From positions 122,848 to 186,847 of the forward strand of contig MU266357.1 in assembly GCA_021014945.1 (NCBI GenBank): 64,000 nucleotides of DNA, given 5' to 3'. The position numbers and the translations under genes were made by a program. This DNA comes from Leucogyrophana mollusca. Its lineage: Eukaryota > Basidiomycota > Agaricomycetes > Boletales. The notes below the pieces were generated by a model. The model was not told the origin of the DNA and did not search any database. It worked only from the letters and a program-made list of their open reading frames with translations. Within the stretch, counting starts at the first letter, position 1. Every line of letters starts with the position of its first letter. Shown here one piece after another: positions 1 to 10,888 of this stretch.

Positions 1-547
1 AATAGGTCGCAGGTATCTGTCAAAATCACTGCGCTATCTTGTATGTTTATATCGGAGAGGTGGCCGACGCAGGCGGTGTTCTCACATTCTATATTCCGAC
101 CGTCCTCGACGGTGATGACTGAAACACCTTCACACTCCAAGTTCCCGGGCACGGATAAGTTACAATATGTCTAGACCAAATTTAATGCTGATGTCTGCAA
201 TCGAGCGTAACAGACAGCTGCCCTGCATCAAACTGCAACGGTCGTACTTTGGGGTGTTTGCATCTAATTCTCCCTCGAATTTCTCGATGGCAGTGACAAA
301 ATCCAGGTGCTGAGGCACACATCGGAAGTCGCATGCGATATACACAAATCGCATTCCCTCCAGCGGGTGATAGTTTAATACAGTCCTAATAACCGAGGAG
401 CCTCCGTGCAGAGGCGAGGACACAGTCATCACAATAGTTACGGGGTAAAACGAGACAAATACTCGATGCGCATAGTCCAACAACTCGTGTTCTTCGTGCC
501 CTGCAACCAGAAGAGAAATACAACGCAAAAAGCCCTTCAATTCGCGA
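1..547 (-). other. Left-edge segment, possible end of an unassigned minus-strand gene
   Basis: Downstream of the AT-hook/DUF6729 gene on the minus strand. A frame from about 164 to the left edge is open and reads as a plausible protein with repeated short hydrophobic and Cys-containing stretches (for example CEGVSVITV and CENTACVGHL), but it has no ATG here and lies next to stops at about 160-170. A second long frame at 160-547 overlaps the end of the neighbouring gene out of frame. Neither resembles a family I recognise. It could be a 3' UTR plus part of another gene, or alternative 3' exons of the AT-hook gene. Confidence 0.2.
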
Positions 548-2488
548 TCAGTTCCAGGCCTCAGAGCATAATTTATCTGGTCGCCTGCTGTTCCTTCCTC
601 GGCAGTCCACCTTGCCGCAGTCCTGACAAGCATTGAGACAGAACGAGCGGCCACCTTTCCCTTTACAATCCTGTGAGCCGCACTTGCAGCAATGGCGAGT
701 GCGCTTTTGGGAGGGCTCTAGAATAGCCACTTCTGAAGGAGCCTCCCCATATCCAAACGATCTCTTCAGACTGCTCTGTTCTGAACCGTTACCGGGCGGT
801 GGCGGATTTTGCGGTTGGCCATAGTATGTATAGGGCGCAGCGTACGGATAAGTGGCGAACTGAGCGGGTTGGCCGAACGTATATTGCGGAGGCTGGGCTG
901 AAGAACTTGACGCTGTCGGCAGGTCAGGTGTCGCACTCGCGAGGGTCGAAGATGATGCTTGAGGCCCGTTGCTTTGACTGGGCCCCGGATCCGTGGTGGC
1001 AGTGTTAGCTTTCCAAGCGTCATTATACTCGTCTGAGGAGCTCTGAAGAAACATCAACACCAATAAAGACGGAACAACCATGGACTCACCTGATTTTGCG
1101 TTATGCTCCCATTATCTGCCTGTATGACACCCACAGCACCACGTTGCGGGCCATCCCCGATAGCTTCTTCTTCTTCTTCTTCGTATTTCTCTCCGTCGTC
1201 CGGGAGTGGATGCTGAATGGCCCCAATTACATGAAGGATTGCGTCCTTTGTCATCCCAGCTCTCAGGCAGCCTTTGACCATATTCCAGAGAGACTTGGAA
1301 ACACCCATCGCATGCCAGTTCCAAACGTTGACGCCGCTTCCCAAATCCGTATCACCTTGCAGGAGACGCGCAGGAAACTCGTCCTTAAGTCGTGAGGGCA
1401 GAGCGTTCATGATGGATGCATCTGTACTTGCGTATTTGCGACCTTCAGGTGATGTGGGAGTCACGCAAGTAGGGTTTGTGCAGATGTATTCGCAAGCGAT
1501 GATGAAGAAAGGTTTTTCGAGGTCGTAGACTTTGATGGGGCCAGTTCGAATACGTCCCCGATTGTTGAGAAGGGCGTTGCAAACGCTGCATGCAATCCCA
1601 TTAAAAACGAGAGGGAGAGGGTCCCAGTACAGAAAGCGGTGCTCAGATGAGCGAGCTTTGTTGGGGCTAGACGCGATCAAAGATAAGTAAGCGGGGGACG
1701 ACGGAAGCCAGAATGTTCTCAGAAGCGAATACAGTTGAGGAAGGGATTGATGTTCCTTGTTTTGGTCCAAGGATCCGAGATGGGACTTGAAGGCTTCTTC
1801 GACAGATGGACCACTGCTAGAAATCGGATTGGGTGCAGCCAAGGCTGTCAAAAGGGTTTGGAAGAAGTCTCTCGGTTTCGTTCTCAAAAGGTCCGCCCAT
1901 TCGCTGCGATTAAGGTTAGGGTCGATAGTATACTGAGGGTGGACGGCAGTGGCAATAGCAGCGCCGCCATTAGCTTGCAAGCCGATGGGAGGAGCGGAGG
2001 CGGAGCCATGGACGGCCATATGTGGTGGGAAGCTCGGCTGCCATGGCGGAGGAATACCAGGGTGCTGCGGATAATAAGCCTGATCATATGTTACCAACAG
2101 TGGAGAAAAATTGTTCAGTAAGGCGTACCCCAGCAAATGGCACCCCTGGTGGTAATTGCGGTGCATCTGGGGGTGCTTTCACCGAGCTCTTGCGCGGCTG
2201 GGTGACCCTTCTGGCGCCGACTGAGCCAGCAGGTAACCCATCTTTCCTGGGACGGCCTACTGGCCTTTTAATCTTTTGTGCCGAGGTATCGACGTTCTCA
2301 GCATGTTGCTTCTTCCCACTGCCTTTGGGTCGCCCAGGCCTGCGCTTAACTGGAGGCGTAGTAGGGTCGCTTGTACCTTGTGAGAAATTATCAAACATTG
2401 TGGTCGTGCACCGAGAGAGACGATGAGCACCTTGAACGCCGGCTTGAGCCCCCAAATCAGTGGGCAGATTGGACAGCGTGTTGTCCAT
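548..2488 (-). CDS. AT-hook protein with DUF6729-type domain and C-terminal Cys cluster
   Basis: Three exons: 2488-2129, 2079-1090 and 1042-548, joined by GT-AG introns of 49 and 47 nt with the frame preserved (about 614 residues). The N-terminal part carries two AT-hook cores (RRPGRPKG and RPVGRPRK), which bind the minor groove of AT-rich DNA. The middle has a Pro-rich linker and then a region matching the fungal DUF6729 pattern (LYWDPLPLVF, a CxxC, then a CxxxxxC pair, and an EFPARL motif). An acidic run of six Glu, coded by a CTT repeat, follows. The C-terminus is a cysteine cluster (CCKCGSQDC...CQDCGKVDC) ending in LCSEAWN and a stop. Proteins of this build occur in multiple copies in mushroom genomes and sometimes accompany KDZ-type transposons; that link is family knowledge, not seen here. 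The ATG at 2488 directly follows an acceptor-like TTTGCAG, so a non-coding or coding upstream exon is possible. The molecular role is unknown; nuclear DNA binding is inferred. Confidence 0.7.
1164..1181 (-). repeat. (CTT)6 trinucleotide run in coding sequence
   Basis: Six perfect CTT units on the plus strand, read as GAA on the minus strand, encode the poly-Glu run just after KYEEE in the AT-hook/DUF6729 protein. Such a run can vary in length between strains without breaking the frame. Confidence 0.85.
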
Positions 2489-3467
2489 CAACGCCTCCTG
2501 CAAACATGTAAGCTTTACGACCCACAGACATAGATGTTTCTCGAAACAAGGAAGAAAGTATATCTAGCAGTAAAATATATGTTCAGCCAAGACTGAATAT
2601 ACGAAATAAAAGGTGTTATTTGGGCATATAACACGAATCACTACTATGGCTTCGACCACCAACAAAATGACGATGCAAAAGAGAAGAAACTCGAAAAATA
2701 ACTCTGCACTTTCAGCACGCTAGGTAAACAATACTCACTATAATGATATTGTGTTTTGCTGAAGGATTTTATGAGGGATTCTGCTATCCTGCTTATCCCC
2801 TAAGGCGCTCGCTTGTCGGTTGCGTGCGAAAACGAAATGGTCGACGAGGATAAGGTTTTGACATTGTATCGGAGTTCAAATTCATTATTATAATATCTTA
2901 CAGATGCTCGAGAGTGTTGTTCACTGCCTTTGTCGTTCTCCGAAACAGTTGGTGAGTGCGTTCGCAATTCACATCCTTTCCGACTTCTCTTTTTGATCGT
3001 GATGATCCAAACCGAATGCAATTAGGAAGTGCCGTCTCAAAGTTTTCTCCTTGGAGAATTCTGGTGTCGAGTCTCGGTTCTCTGACTTCATCTTTTATCC
3101 TTGCCTTATCAGAGCCTTTGCTCAACAAACAACGGATTTGCAGGTACTCTGGAGCTCAGGACTTGCAGGAACAAATCTAGCGATTCAATAGTTTTCATGT
3201 GTAATTCACCTCATTATGCTCAAAAAATAGGTTTTCTATGACCCGATAACTAGCAAAACTCAGGTCTTAGGCTGTAACAACACTCAGGAAATCGCACAAC
3301 GGCCGCCGAGAATGTGTTAGGTGCCGGACGGCCACTTCGGTTGTGCTTGTCCTAACGATCCGCGATAGACGAAGCTGGAATACATCTACAGGTGATATTC
3401 GTACAAGAATCATACAGTATCTTGTCATTTGTTTTGGCGCATCTATAATTTATTTCTCTTCAGACGT
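2489..3467. other. Intergenic, no gene seen
   Basis: AT-rich stretch between the start of the AT-hook gene and the 3' end of the transketolase gene. It probably holds the promoter and 5' leader of the AT-hook gene (minus) and the 3' UTR of the transketolase. The short frames inside match nothing I know. Confidence 0.5.
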
Positions 3468-5981
3468 TTACTGGGACAACTGCTTGATCTTCAGGATGAT
3501 GGCTGAACCCCACAGTCAGTAAGGTCCTAGACCATATGACGAGCAGTGCCTACCTTGGGGGTCAAGATTTTGATGAGGAATCTGCTCGGACAATCCACCG
3601 CATCCTAAATGACGTAAGGGTGATGAGCATCAGGTCTTAGTGTGTCGCAGTATACCCGTACCCTCTTTAGTGGTACCGATGTACCCGTATTTCGGGGTGA
3701 GTTGACGCTCAAGTAGCCAAGTGCCGAACTTGGACCCAAGCTGATGACATGATTGCTGTCAGGATGGTCGCTTTGGTGGATGGAGAGGAGGAACATACCC
3801 CGGTCTTCTGGTTCAGTGATTCAACAACGAGAACGAAGGGACTCGAGCCGATCTTCATGATCGTCTATTCGGGTGTCAGCGACGAGTTAATCTCGTGTAA
3901 AATTGCACCTACCTTCTCATCGACCAAGTTCAGTGTCGGCTTGTTGATCAGACCAACATCCAGGCCTTCTTGTCTGCACCGCAGGACAGCATCCCAGGAT
4001 CTGTACAACATCTCACCAAACGACACAACGTAACCAGCCTTGCCCTCCACGATCGTCTCATCCTTTCCGGGAACGAATTCGTAGTCACCCTCGAAGAACC
4101 TGGTCTTCCCATCCTCCTTGAGAATATAGGGTACTTTAGAGCGCGTCGAGAAGATGAAACGCAGACCGCGTTCGAAGAAGACACGCTGAACGATGGCGAT
4201 CATCTGTGCGGGATCGGCGGGGAAATAGAGCCATGATTGGACATCTGAAAGGCCATTGTCGGCAAAGAAGGAGTTGATACCAAAGTGGCAAGTGTTGTCT
4301 GCCATCTACCAATAGATGGTCAGTCTTCAAATTTGATAGCAATGAATCAGGCATCGTACCTCGTCAACTAGAATAGAGATGAATGGTGTGAGCAAGGTTC
4401 CGACAATGATACAATTCGACAGCACGTACCACCCGAGTGGGAGAAGTGAGACAAGACATTGCAGTTGTTCAAGCGAGCCATGGTGATCTCCGAAACGACC
4501 ATCTCCAAGAAAGCAGAGAAAGTCGAGAAGACACCAAACTTGCCCTCATCAAAACCGAAGCCTGCGGCAGCAGAGAAGTTACCACGCTCCATGATACCAG
4601 ACGGGACGAAGACCTCGGGATGCTTTTGATGGATGACCTTCAAACCAGTAGAACCTTCCAAATCACCTGAGGAATACGGACTGAGTAAGGTTCCAAAAGA
4701 TAAGCCGGCCGACTTACTGTCGATAACCATGACCTTCTTGGCGGCCTCCTCTTTGCTGAGTCGGTCGAGGACTAGGTTGACAGCCTCACCGAACACAACA
4801 CGGTTTGCACCAATCTCTTTGGTGGATCCAATGTAAAGGTAAGGCACGGATGCCGGCTTGATGTTGAGGAGAATGTCAGATGCAACAGACTCAGGGTATC
4901 CACGTGAACTGAGATACTTGATGGCGGCTTTCACCGGGATGACGTCGTGGCCGTGGGTGCTGCCTTCTATATCCTCGACACCGGGAGCCATAAGCCGCTT
5001 GGCGATTACTGGGAGAATTATATTCGGCATTGGCTATTCAATCACACCAAGGACAACTTACCCGCAGCAGGACCGTCGTAGGTTACGATGGAAGCAATCG
5101 CACCCCACAAAGCATCGATATCTTCGCCCTGAACAGTGTAGACCTTTAGTCCGTGACCCTCTAGAGTCTTTGTCAAGTCGTATCCTTTGAGGTATTGGGA
5201 GGGGTGGCCAGCGATGGTGACGTCATTGTCATCAATCAAGAGCTTGATGTTCAAGTTTTGAGCGACGGCAAGGCGGGCGGCCTCTGCGTCGTTGCCTTCT
5301 TGCTGAGATCCATCGGATCCTAAGCAGAACACAGTCTTGTCCCGGTTTGCCATCGCCACACCGTTCACCAAAGGCCACATGTGACCCAGGCGGCCGGACG
5401 AGAACTTGACACCAGGAGTCAAGCCCAGCTCGGGGTGTCCAGGAAGTTTCGAGTTGGCCTCGCGGTAATGAAGGAGGTGCTCGGCCGGAAGTGACCCCTC
5501 GAGCGCCGAAAGAAGATACTGGGTTGCAACCCGGTGACCTGCGATTGGCGTGATCAAACATTCTGCCGATTGATCAGTAGGGGTGGCTTCGTACCTGCCT
5601 CATCGAATATGATCGGGAGGAACTTCTCCGAGCCCTCGAACAAGCTCAGGAGAATGCACACTTCGGGGACTGTGTCATAGGCTCCACCTAGTATGCGACT
5701 TATGAGAAAAGAATTCAACACTGCGAAACTCGTGCCGACCTGTGTGGCCGCTCACTCCTCGAGCAGCACCGGTTGCGGTGAACAACACGATTGCATCACG
5801 TAGAAGTTGAATGTTGTGTTGCAGCGTCGATTTCTGCTCCGATGTCAGTTGGGGCTTGGTGGGATCCAAGCTCAATCTGGACGAATAAGCATCGAATGAC
5901 AATACATCATCGGAAACAGCGAGCGACTAACTTTTTGTACTTCTTAAGATCGATTGGGAACGGGCTCTCAGTACCGGGCAT
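3468..5981 (-). CDS. Transketolase-family protein (thiamine diphosphate enzyme)
   Basis: A multi-exon gene of about 640 residues starting at ATG 5981 (MPGTESPFPIDLKKYK; first intron 5931-5877) and ending at TAA 3468. Family features in order: GVSGHTGGAYD near residue 60, where transketolases have the GHPG-type catalytic His; FSSGRLGHMW; the thiamine-diphosphate motif beginning GSDG near residue 160 and ending in NDVTIAGH; the pyrimidine-binding domain with FVPSGIMERGNFSAAAGFGF and FSTFSAFLE; and a C-terminal domain with KYGYIGTTKEGCGG. Transketolases move two-carbon units between sugar phosphates in the pentose phosphate pathway. The sequence belongs to the divergent fungal clade with GHTGG rather than GHPGA, so substrate preference (xylulose 5-phosphate or a dihydroxyacetone synthase-like reaction) is not certain. 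At least seven introns, all with usable GT-AG sites, join the frames; the last two small exons end in LKIKQLSQ. Confidence 0.87.
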
Positions 5982-8503
5982 TGTCAATGATTTTCGTAGG
6001 GGTAAAGCTTAGAGTGGGGATTGAGTGTTGGGTCGATAACCTCGATCTCCAGCGTAATCAAAGCCTTTATCAAGGGGCCGTGTGAACTTCCATTTTACAC
6101 GGGCCGTCCAGATGGAGACGCACTCGCTGCACAACAGCGAACGTTGGGCAACGTTTCACAAGGTTACTGCCCGATCTACGAGAACGAGCAAAAAGCTAGT
6201 GCCGGACTCAAGAGCTGTGTGCAATTTCCATGAACACTGCCTATAAAACCGCCTTCGATGGGAGAATCGGCATAAGCGTGAGCGGATTCGCGTTTAGATT
6301 AGACTGCATCTTCCCATTGCTGTCAACGAAAGGCTCTCAACTTCGCTGATTCTGAGTAACAGAAGCCAATTACAGGATGGGCGCCCTTTGACCTGAGAGT
6401 TCGCCCAGGTGCTAATACATGTCTGGTGGCTGAGTCCTAGCCCGGGGAGGTACACTCGTCCAGCCTTAGGACACAATCTGGGGATTTTTTCGCGTCAGAA
6501 ACCCATGAAGTAGTACCTTTGCCAAGGACCGGACTATAATCGCGCGCGGCGCAGCAATATTCAAGCAAATGCAGTAAGCCCAAGAATGATCGGCGCCAGC
6601 ACGCTGTAAGTGCTCCGATCTGATTCCTCGCAACATAGCCCCTGTCGGGTGGGCCCGAGCTCTGCGGAAATGCAAATGTGCTTCAATAAGCTAGTAACAG
6701 CCCATCCAGGCTACCGAGCAATCGATATCTTTAAGGAAGCGGCGAGTCGACGGAGTCGTAAAACAGTATATTGTAACAGTCTGCGCATGGCCAATATTGG
6801 GAAGGAACGACCGTCTTCGTTCTATATATATGGTCTGCCTACGGGAACCCATCCCAGAGTAATCTACAGGAAACGGCCCCGGTGGCCATCGAGACGGTAT
6901 AATTAGCTTGTCACCTCTTTCTCATAAGTACGCACATGTGCGCAGGTCCTTCGTAGGCTTGCTTCTCCCATCAATCCTCTTTTCCACCGGTCGGACGGGT
7001 TTGCAAATCGGACACATCTACCCTAACAAAAATCCAAGGCACGTCCCGAGCTATCTCACACCTGTAGCCTGGCGATAAAGGTAGAGCTCATGATGACCTT
7101 CCGTGAGTGTGGGTATGCGCGAAAGGCCTCCCGCACGATTAGTCGATAACTACGTCAGCAGTTACAAACAAAGCAGTCATACACGGATAGGACAGCAATG
7201 ATGAACGTGGGGACTCGATGTTATCTGGCCTATCTTTGGATTCATAGTGCGTCTGGACTTACTATCATACTAGCTTGTCATTACTAGTACTAAGCTATGC
7301 ACTCATTTGGACTGGCGACTTTGTTGTGATAGGCTGGATTGCGACGTTAGATTTACTTATACATTGTGCGACAACGGCGGAAAGAAACGCACTGTTTTCC
7401 GAACAATCTGGGGAACCGAAAACTACAAACGCCGTGGTCAAACAGCCAATTTCCACAACCTCCTACATTGTCCGCACAACCTCCTGCACTAGAAAAGCCA
7501 CGACTCGCGCTCAACAGCATCCGTGTCTCGTGTTGAAACCAGAGCTACATATCTACCCGATACTAACTGACGCACCTGGTGAGGGAAGTCGGTGAAATCG
7601 GCTGTCGACATTCACTGCTTCTGCACCCACCTCTTGGGCGCCCAAACGTCCTCGTCACGGGTATCTGATGCAGCTTTAGTTGGAACAACGCAGCCCCTAG
7701 GTTCAAGTCCTCCGCGGTGGGACCAGACTTGGAGGCAAACTTCTAGGCAATCTGGTCTGCTAATGTCGGCTCTACAGTGGGGTCAGGAGATTTGGCCCAG
7801 GGAACTATGGCACCTACTTGGTGAGAGAGGAGAAAGCTCTGGACCGTAGCCATATTCGAGAATGTATGCTTTCACTACTTAGTCCCCAGGCGTATGCTTG
7901 GTTTGAACGGATGCTCTCATGTCTGCACCTTGTAGCTGTACAGTCGTATGCCGACATCATATAAGCGTGAGAAATTCTATTCGGCAGCCATTCATCTCAT
8001 CATATGATAAAGCATGCATACCGTTCTATCTGACTCGGAGCGCCCATGACCACAGACTGGCACTGTATTTCCGTGTCATGATCAAAGACACAAGGTACAA
8101 TCTTTCCAACCCTGGGTATACGCAATCATGGTCGTGATGGTCCAGGGCTAGTCGGTAGCAAAACAATGCTGCTTTTGCACGCCCACCAGGGTCCAAATAG
8201 TCATCCCCGACATGGTACAGCGCCATCCAGGTCATTTTCTCTAATCCCCGAAGCTAAACTGCTTATATCGCGTTCAAATCAAGTTGTGGCCGTGATTGGT
8301 GTCGCGACCTGCACAGGACACGCTAGTGCCAAGTTGAACCACAGCTATCGTTTCAATTTACGTCAACCTTGCTGCAAGCCTGATGGGGGTTGGTCGACCA
8401 TGTCGGCGCCCTTAATTGCGTCCCGTTCTGCTAGGAGTCCGTCTGAAAAGGGACCCGGTCAACGCTCTATCATACGGCGATCTACTTGGAGTCAGTTCAA
8501 ACG
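5982..8503. other. Gene-poor stretch, no gene seen
   Basis: About 2.5 kb without a recognisable gene on either strand. Frames of 60-110 codons exist but show no domain, no consistent splice joining and no relation to a family I know. It lies upstream of both the transketolase (minus) and the MFS transporter (plus), so the two ends must hold their promoters. It may contain decayed sequence; I could not identify any parent element. Confidence 0.45.
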
Positions 8504-10298
8504 ATGGTAGCGTTGAGCAAGGAGCTTGACGAGATCGCCCAATATCGGAACGCGTACATTCTCGCCTTCTCTGCAACCACGGGTTATGTCTGCTTTGGCT
8601 GGGACATTGGATTGATAGGCGGAATAGTTGCCTTGCCCTCTTTTCAGCAATATTTCGGTTTGGATAAGGAATCCGCCAGCGCTCGAGCTAGCCTAAGCGG
8701 CAACATCGTCTCGGTATTGCAGGCAGGAGGCTTGTAAGTCTCTCAAAATCCGTGTACCAGTCGCAGATTCTGACTACGGACTTTGGGTGCCAGCTTTGGT
8801 GCCTTATCTTCGAGTTATCTTGCCAGTCGTTTCGGTCGAAAACCATGCTTGATCCTTTCTGCGGTCATATTCCTCTTTGGCAGCTTAATGCAGGCCACAG
8901 TTGGTCTTGGAAGTAGCCAGCAGGTCGGGCTGAACGTCCTATACGCCGGGCGCTTCTTCGGAGGTCTCGGAGTCGGGCTTATGTCGGCACTGGTCCCGTC
9001 ATATGTTGCAGAGTGCGCACCCCGCTCCATCCGAGGCCGTTGCACCGGTAGCATCGAGGTCGCAGTGGGGCTGGGTAATATGCTAGCATGTAAGTGCTAG
9101 CTCACTTTACAGCTCTTGATATCATCTGATGGTCACAGTCTGGGTTAACTACGGTGCCGCGCTAAATATCCCGTTTGGAGAAATGCAGTGGAGGATCCCG
9201 TTCATAGTACAGATGATTCCGGGCGTCCTTTTCTTCGTCTTGATGCTGGTCCAGCCGGAGTCACCAAGATGGTTGGTGGAGCGAGGGCGATACGACGAAG
9301 CTGCGGCAGCTCTTGCGTATATAGCAAGAAAGGCCCCCGATGACGACGCTGTCTTGTTGACTCTCAGCGAGATCAGAGCCGATTTTGTGGGGAAACACCG
9401 CCTGCCCATCCTTACCCAATTCCGGAAGATGGGCGAAAACCGCATTATTGCCCTTCGCTGCTTCATCCCCTCTCTCGTCACCTTCTTCCAACAGTGGTCG
9501 GGTACCAATGCGATCAATTATTACAGCCCGCAAATATTCGCAGGGCTCGGAATCTCCGGCACGGCGTCCACCTTGTTCGCGACAGGCGTATACGGGGTCG
9601 TCAAGTTTGTCGTCACAATTTTAGTTCTTGCCTTCGTTGTGGAGAGCTTGGGCCGGAAAAGATCATTGATATACGGAGGATTGGGCCAATGTCTGACGAT
9701 GCTTTGGATCGGGGGATATACTGGGATCCATACTCAACCAACCGTCATCCCTGCCACCTACGTGTCCATTGTTGCCGTCTACCTCTTTGGGGTGTCCTTC
9801 TGCGTCGGTTGGGGTTTCGTGCCCCTCATCGTAGCATCTGAAGTATCGCCTGGCCATCTTCGAGCTGCCGTCATGTCGCTTGCATCCGGTTGCACTTGGC
9901 TCTTTACTTTCGCCATCGCTCAATTGACCCCAATCATGCTTGCACACATCACATACGGCACATACCTCCTCTTCGGCATTCTCTCGCTCATAATGGCGAT
10001 CTGGGCCTACGTTTTTCTGCCCGAAACTACTGGATACCCATTAGAAGATATCAGATTCCTGTTCGAAAAGGACATCATCGTTCGCGCTCTGGAAGATGCG
10101 CCAGGCGGGCGTATCTTTCTCGGGAAGAGACGGGCGGTGCCGGTGGAAGAACTAAGGCGATTGGAGCTCAGACAGTCGTCCTTTCGACCACAGGCTACGG
10201 AAGACCTAGAAGATTCGCAGTCATGTGATGAGACAGTAGAGGGAGAAGGCCCGCCGGATAGAGGATCCAGGAAACTGGATGACCCCCTTATAATATAG
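8504..10298 (+). CDS. MFS transporter, quinate/sugar type (copy 1)
   Basis: Three exons: 8504-8733, 8794-9089 and 9139-10298, with 60- and 49-nt GT-AG introns in frame. The protein starts MVALSKELDEIAQYRNAYIL and has twelve predicted membrane segments. Sugar-porter signatures are present: GYVCFGWDIGLIGG in helix 1, RFGRKP after helix 2, GRFFGGLGVG in helix 4, PESPRWLVE before the central loop, QQWSGTNAINYYSP in helix 7 and PETTGYPLEDI at the end of helix 12. Fungal proteins of this branch import quinate or sugars at the plasma membrane with protons; the substrate cannot be told from sequence alone. It is tail to tail with the oxalate decarboxylase gene. A close paralogue with the same intron positions lies at 43966-45737 on the other strand. 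The 40-residue acidic tail is not conserved between the two copies. Confidence 0.92.
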
Positions 10299-10888
10299 CT
10301 ACCAGCGTTGAGGTCAATCTTTCAACAAGATCATTCCTTGAGAGTAGCGTTGATGTCGCCAAACCAATGCTCGGGTGTATTTGTACTGTTTGACAATACT
10401 ATGTACAAAAATAGTACGCATTTACGACCAGGTCCGTCAGTCGCTGAGCGCTGAGCTTTCGGCGGGTGCAATCCGAGAGCTTCCCGTACCTTCGCACACA
10501 TGAAGACAATCGAACTCCTTGTGAGGAGGCCCAGTTTGCGCGGGGCCTGATCCTGACAGGACACCGTGCGTGGATACAGGGCGACACTGCCAGTCTGGAA
10601 GTCCGTCCTGAGTCCTGACCAGTCTGTACCGGCTGGGACCAATAAAAACCAACCAAAACCACCAGGTTGTCACCCTGATCAGTGGGGAGGGACTTCGAAG
10701 CTCGTACGAGTCTATTCCTTTATCGAGAGTGCGGATTAGCTGTTTTTTGACTTGATCACTTTGCAATCCCATAGCAAAATTGGTGATACATGGTACAGTA
10801 TATGTTCCTTGAAATGAATACAGAGGCCATTGACGCTACCCACAACACCACAGTGAATTGTTCTTGGGTCCGCACTCGTACCGCAAAC
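10299..10888. other. Convergent 3' intergenic region
   Basis: Lies between the ends of the transporter (plus) and the oxalate decarboxylase (minus). It should hold both 3' UTRs. No gene is seen. Confidence 0.5.

Noticed and set aside
7630..7730. tRNA-like pieces (GGTTCAAGTCC and pairing CCACC/GGTGG ends)
   Set aside because: No A box, no valid D or anticodon arm, and about 96 nt between the ends; probably chance.
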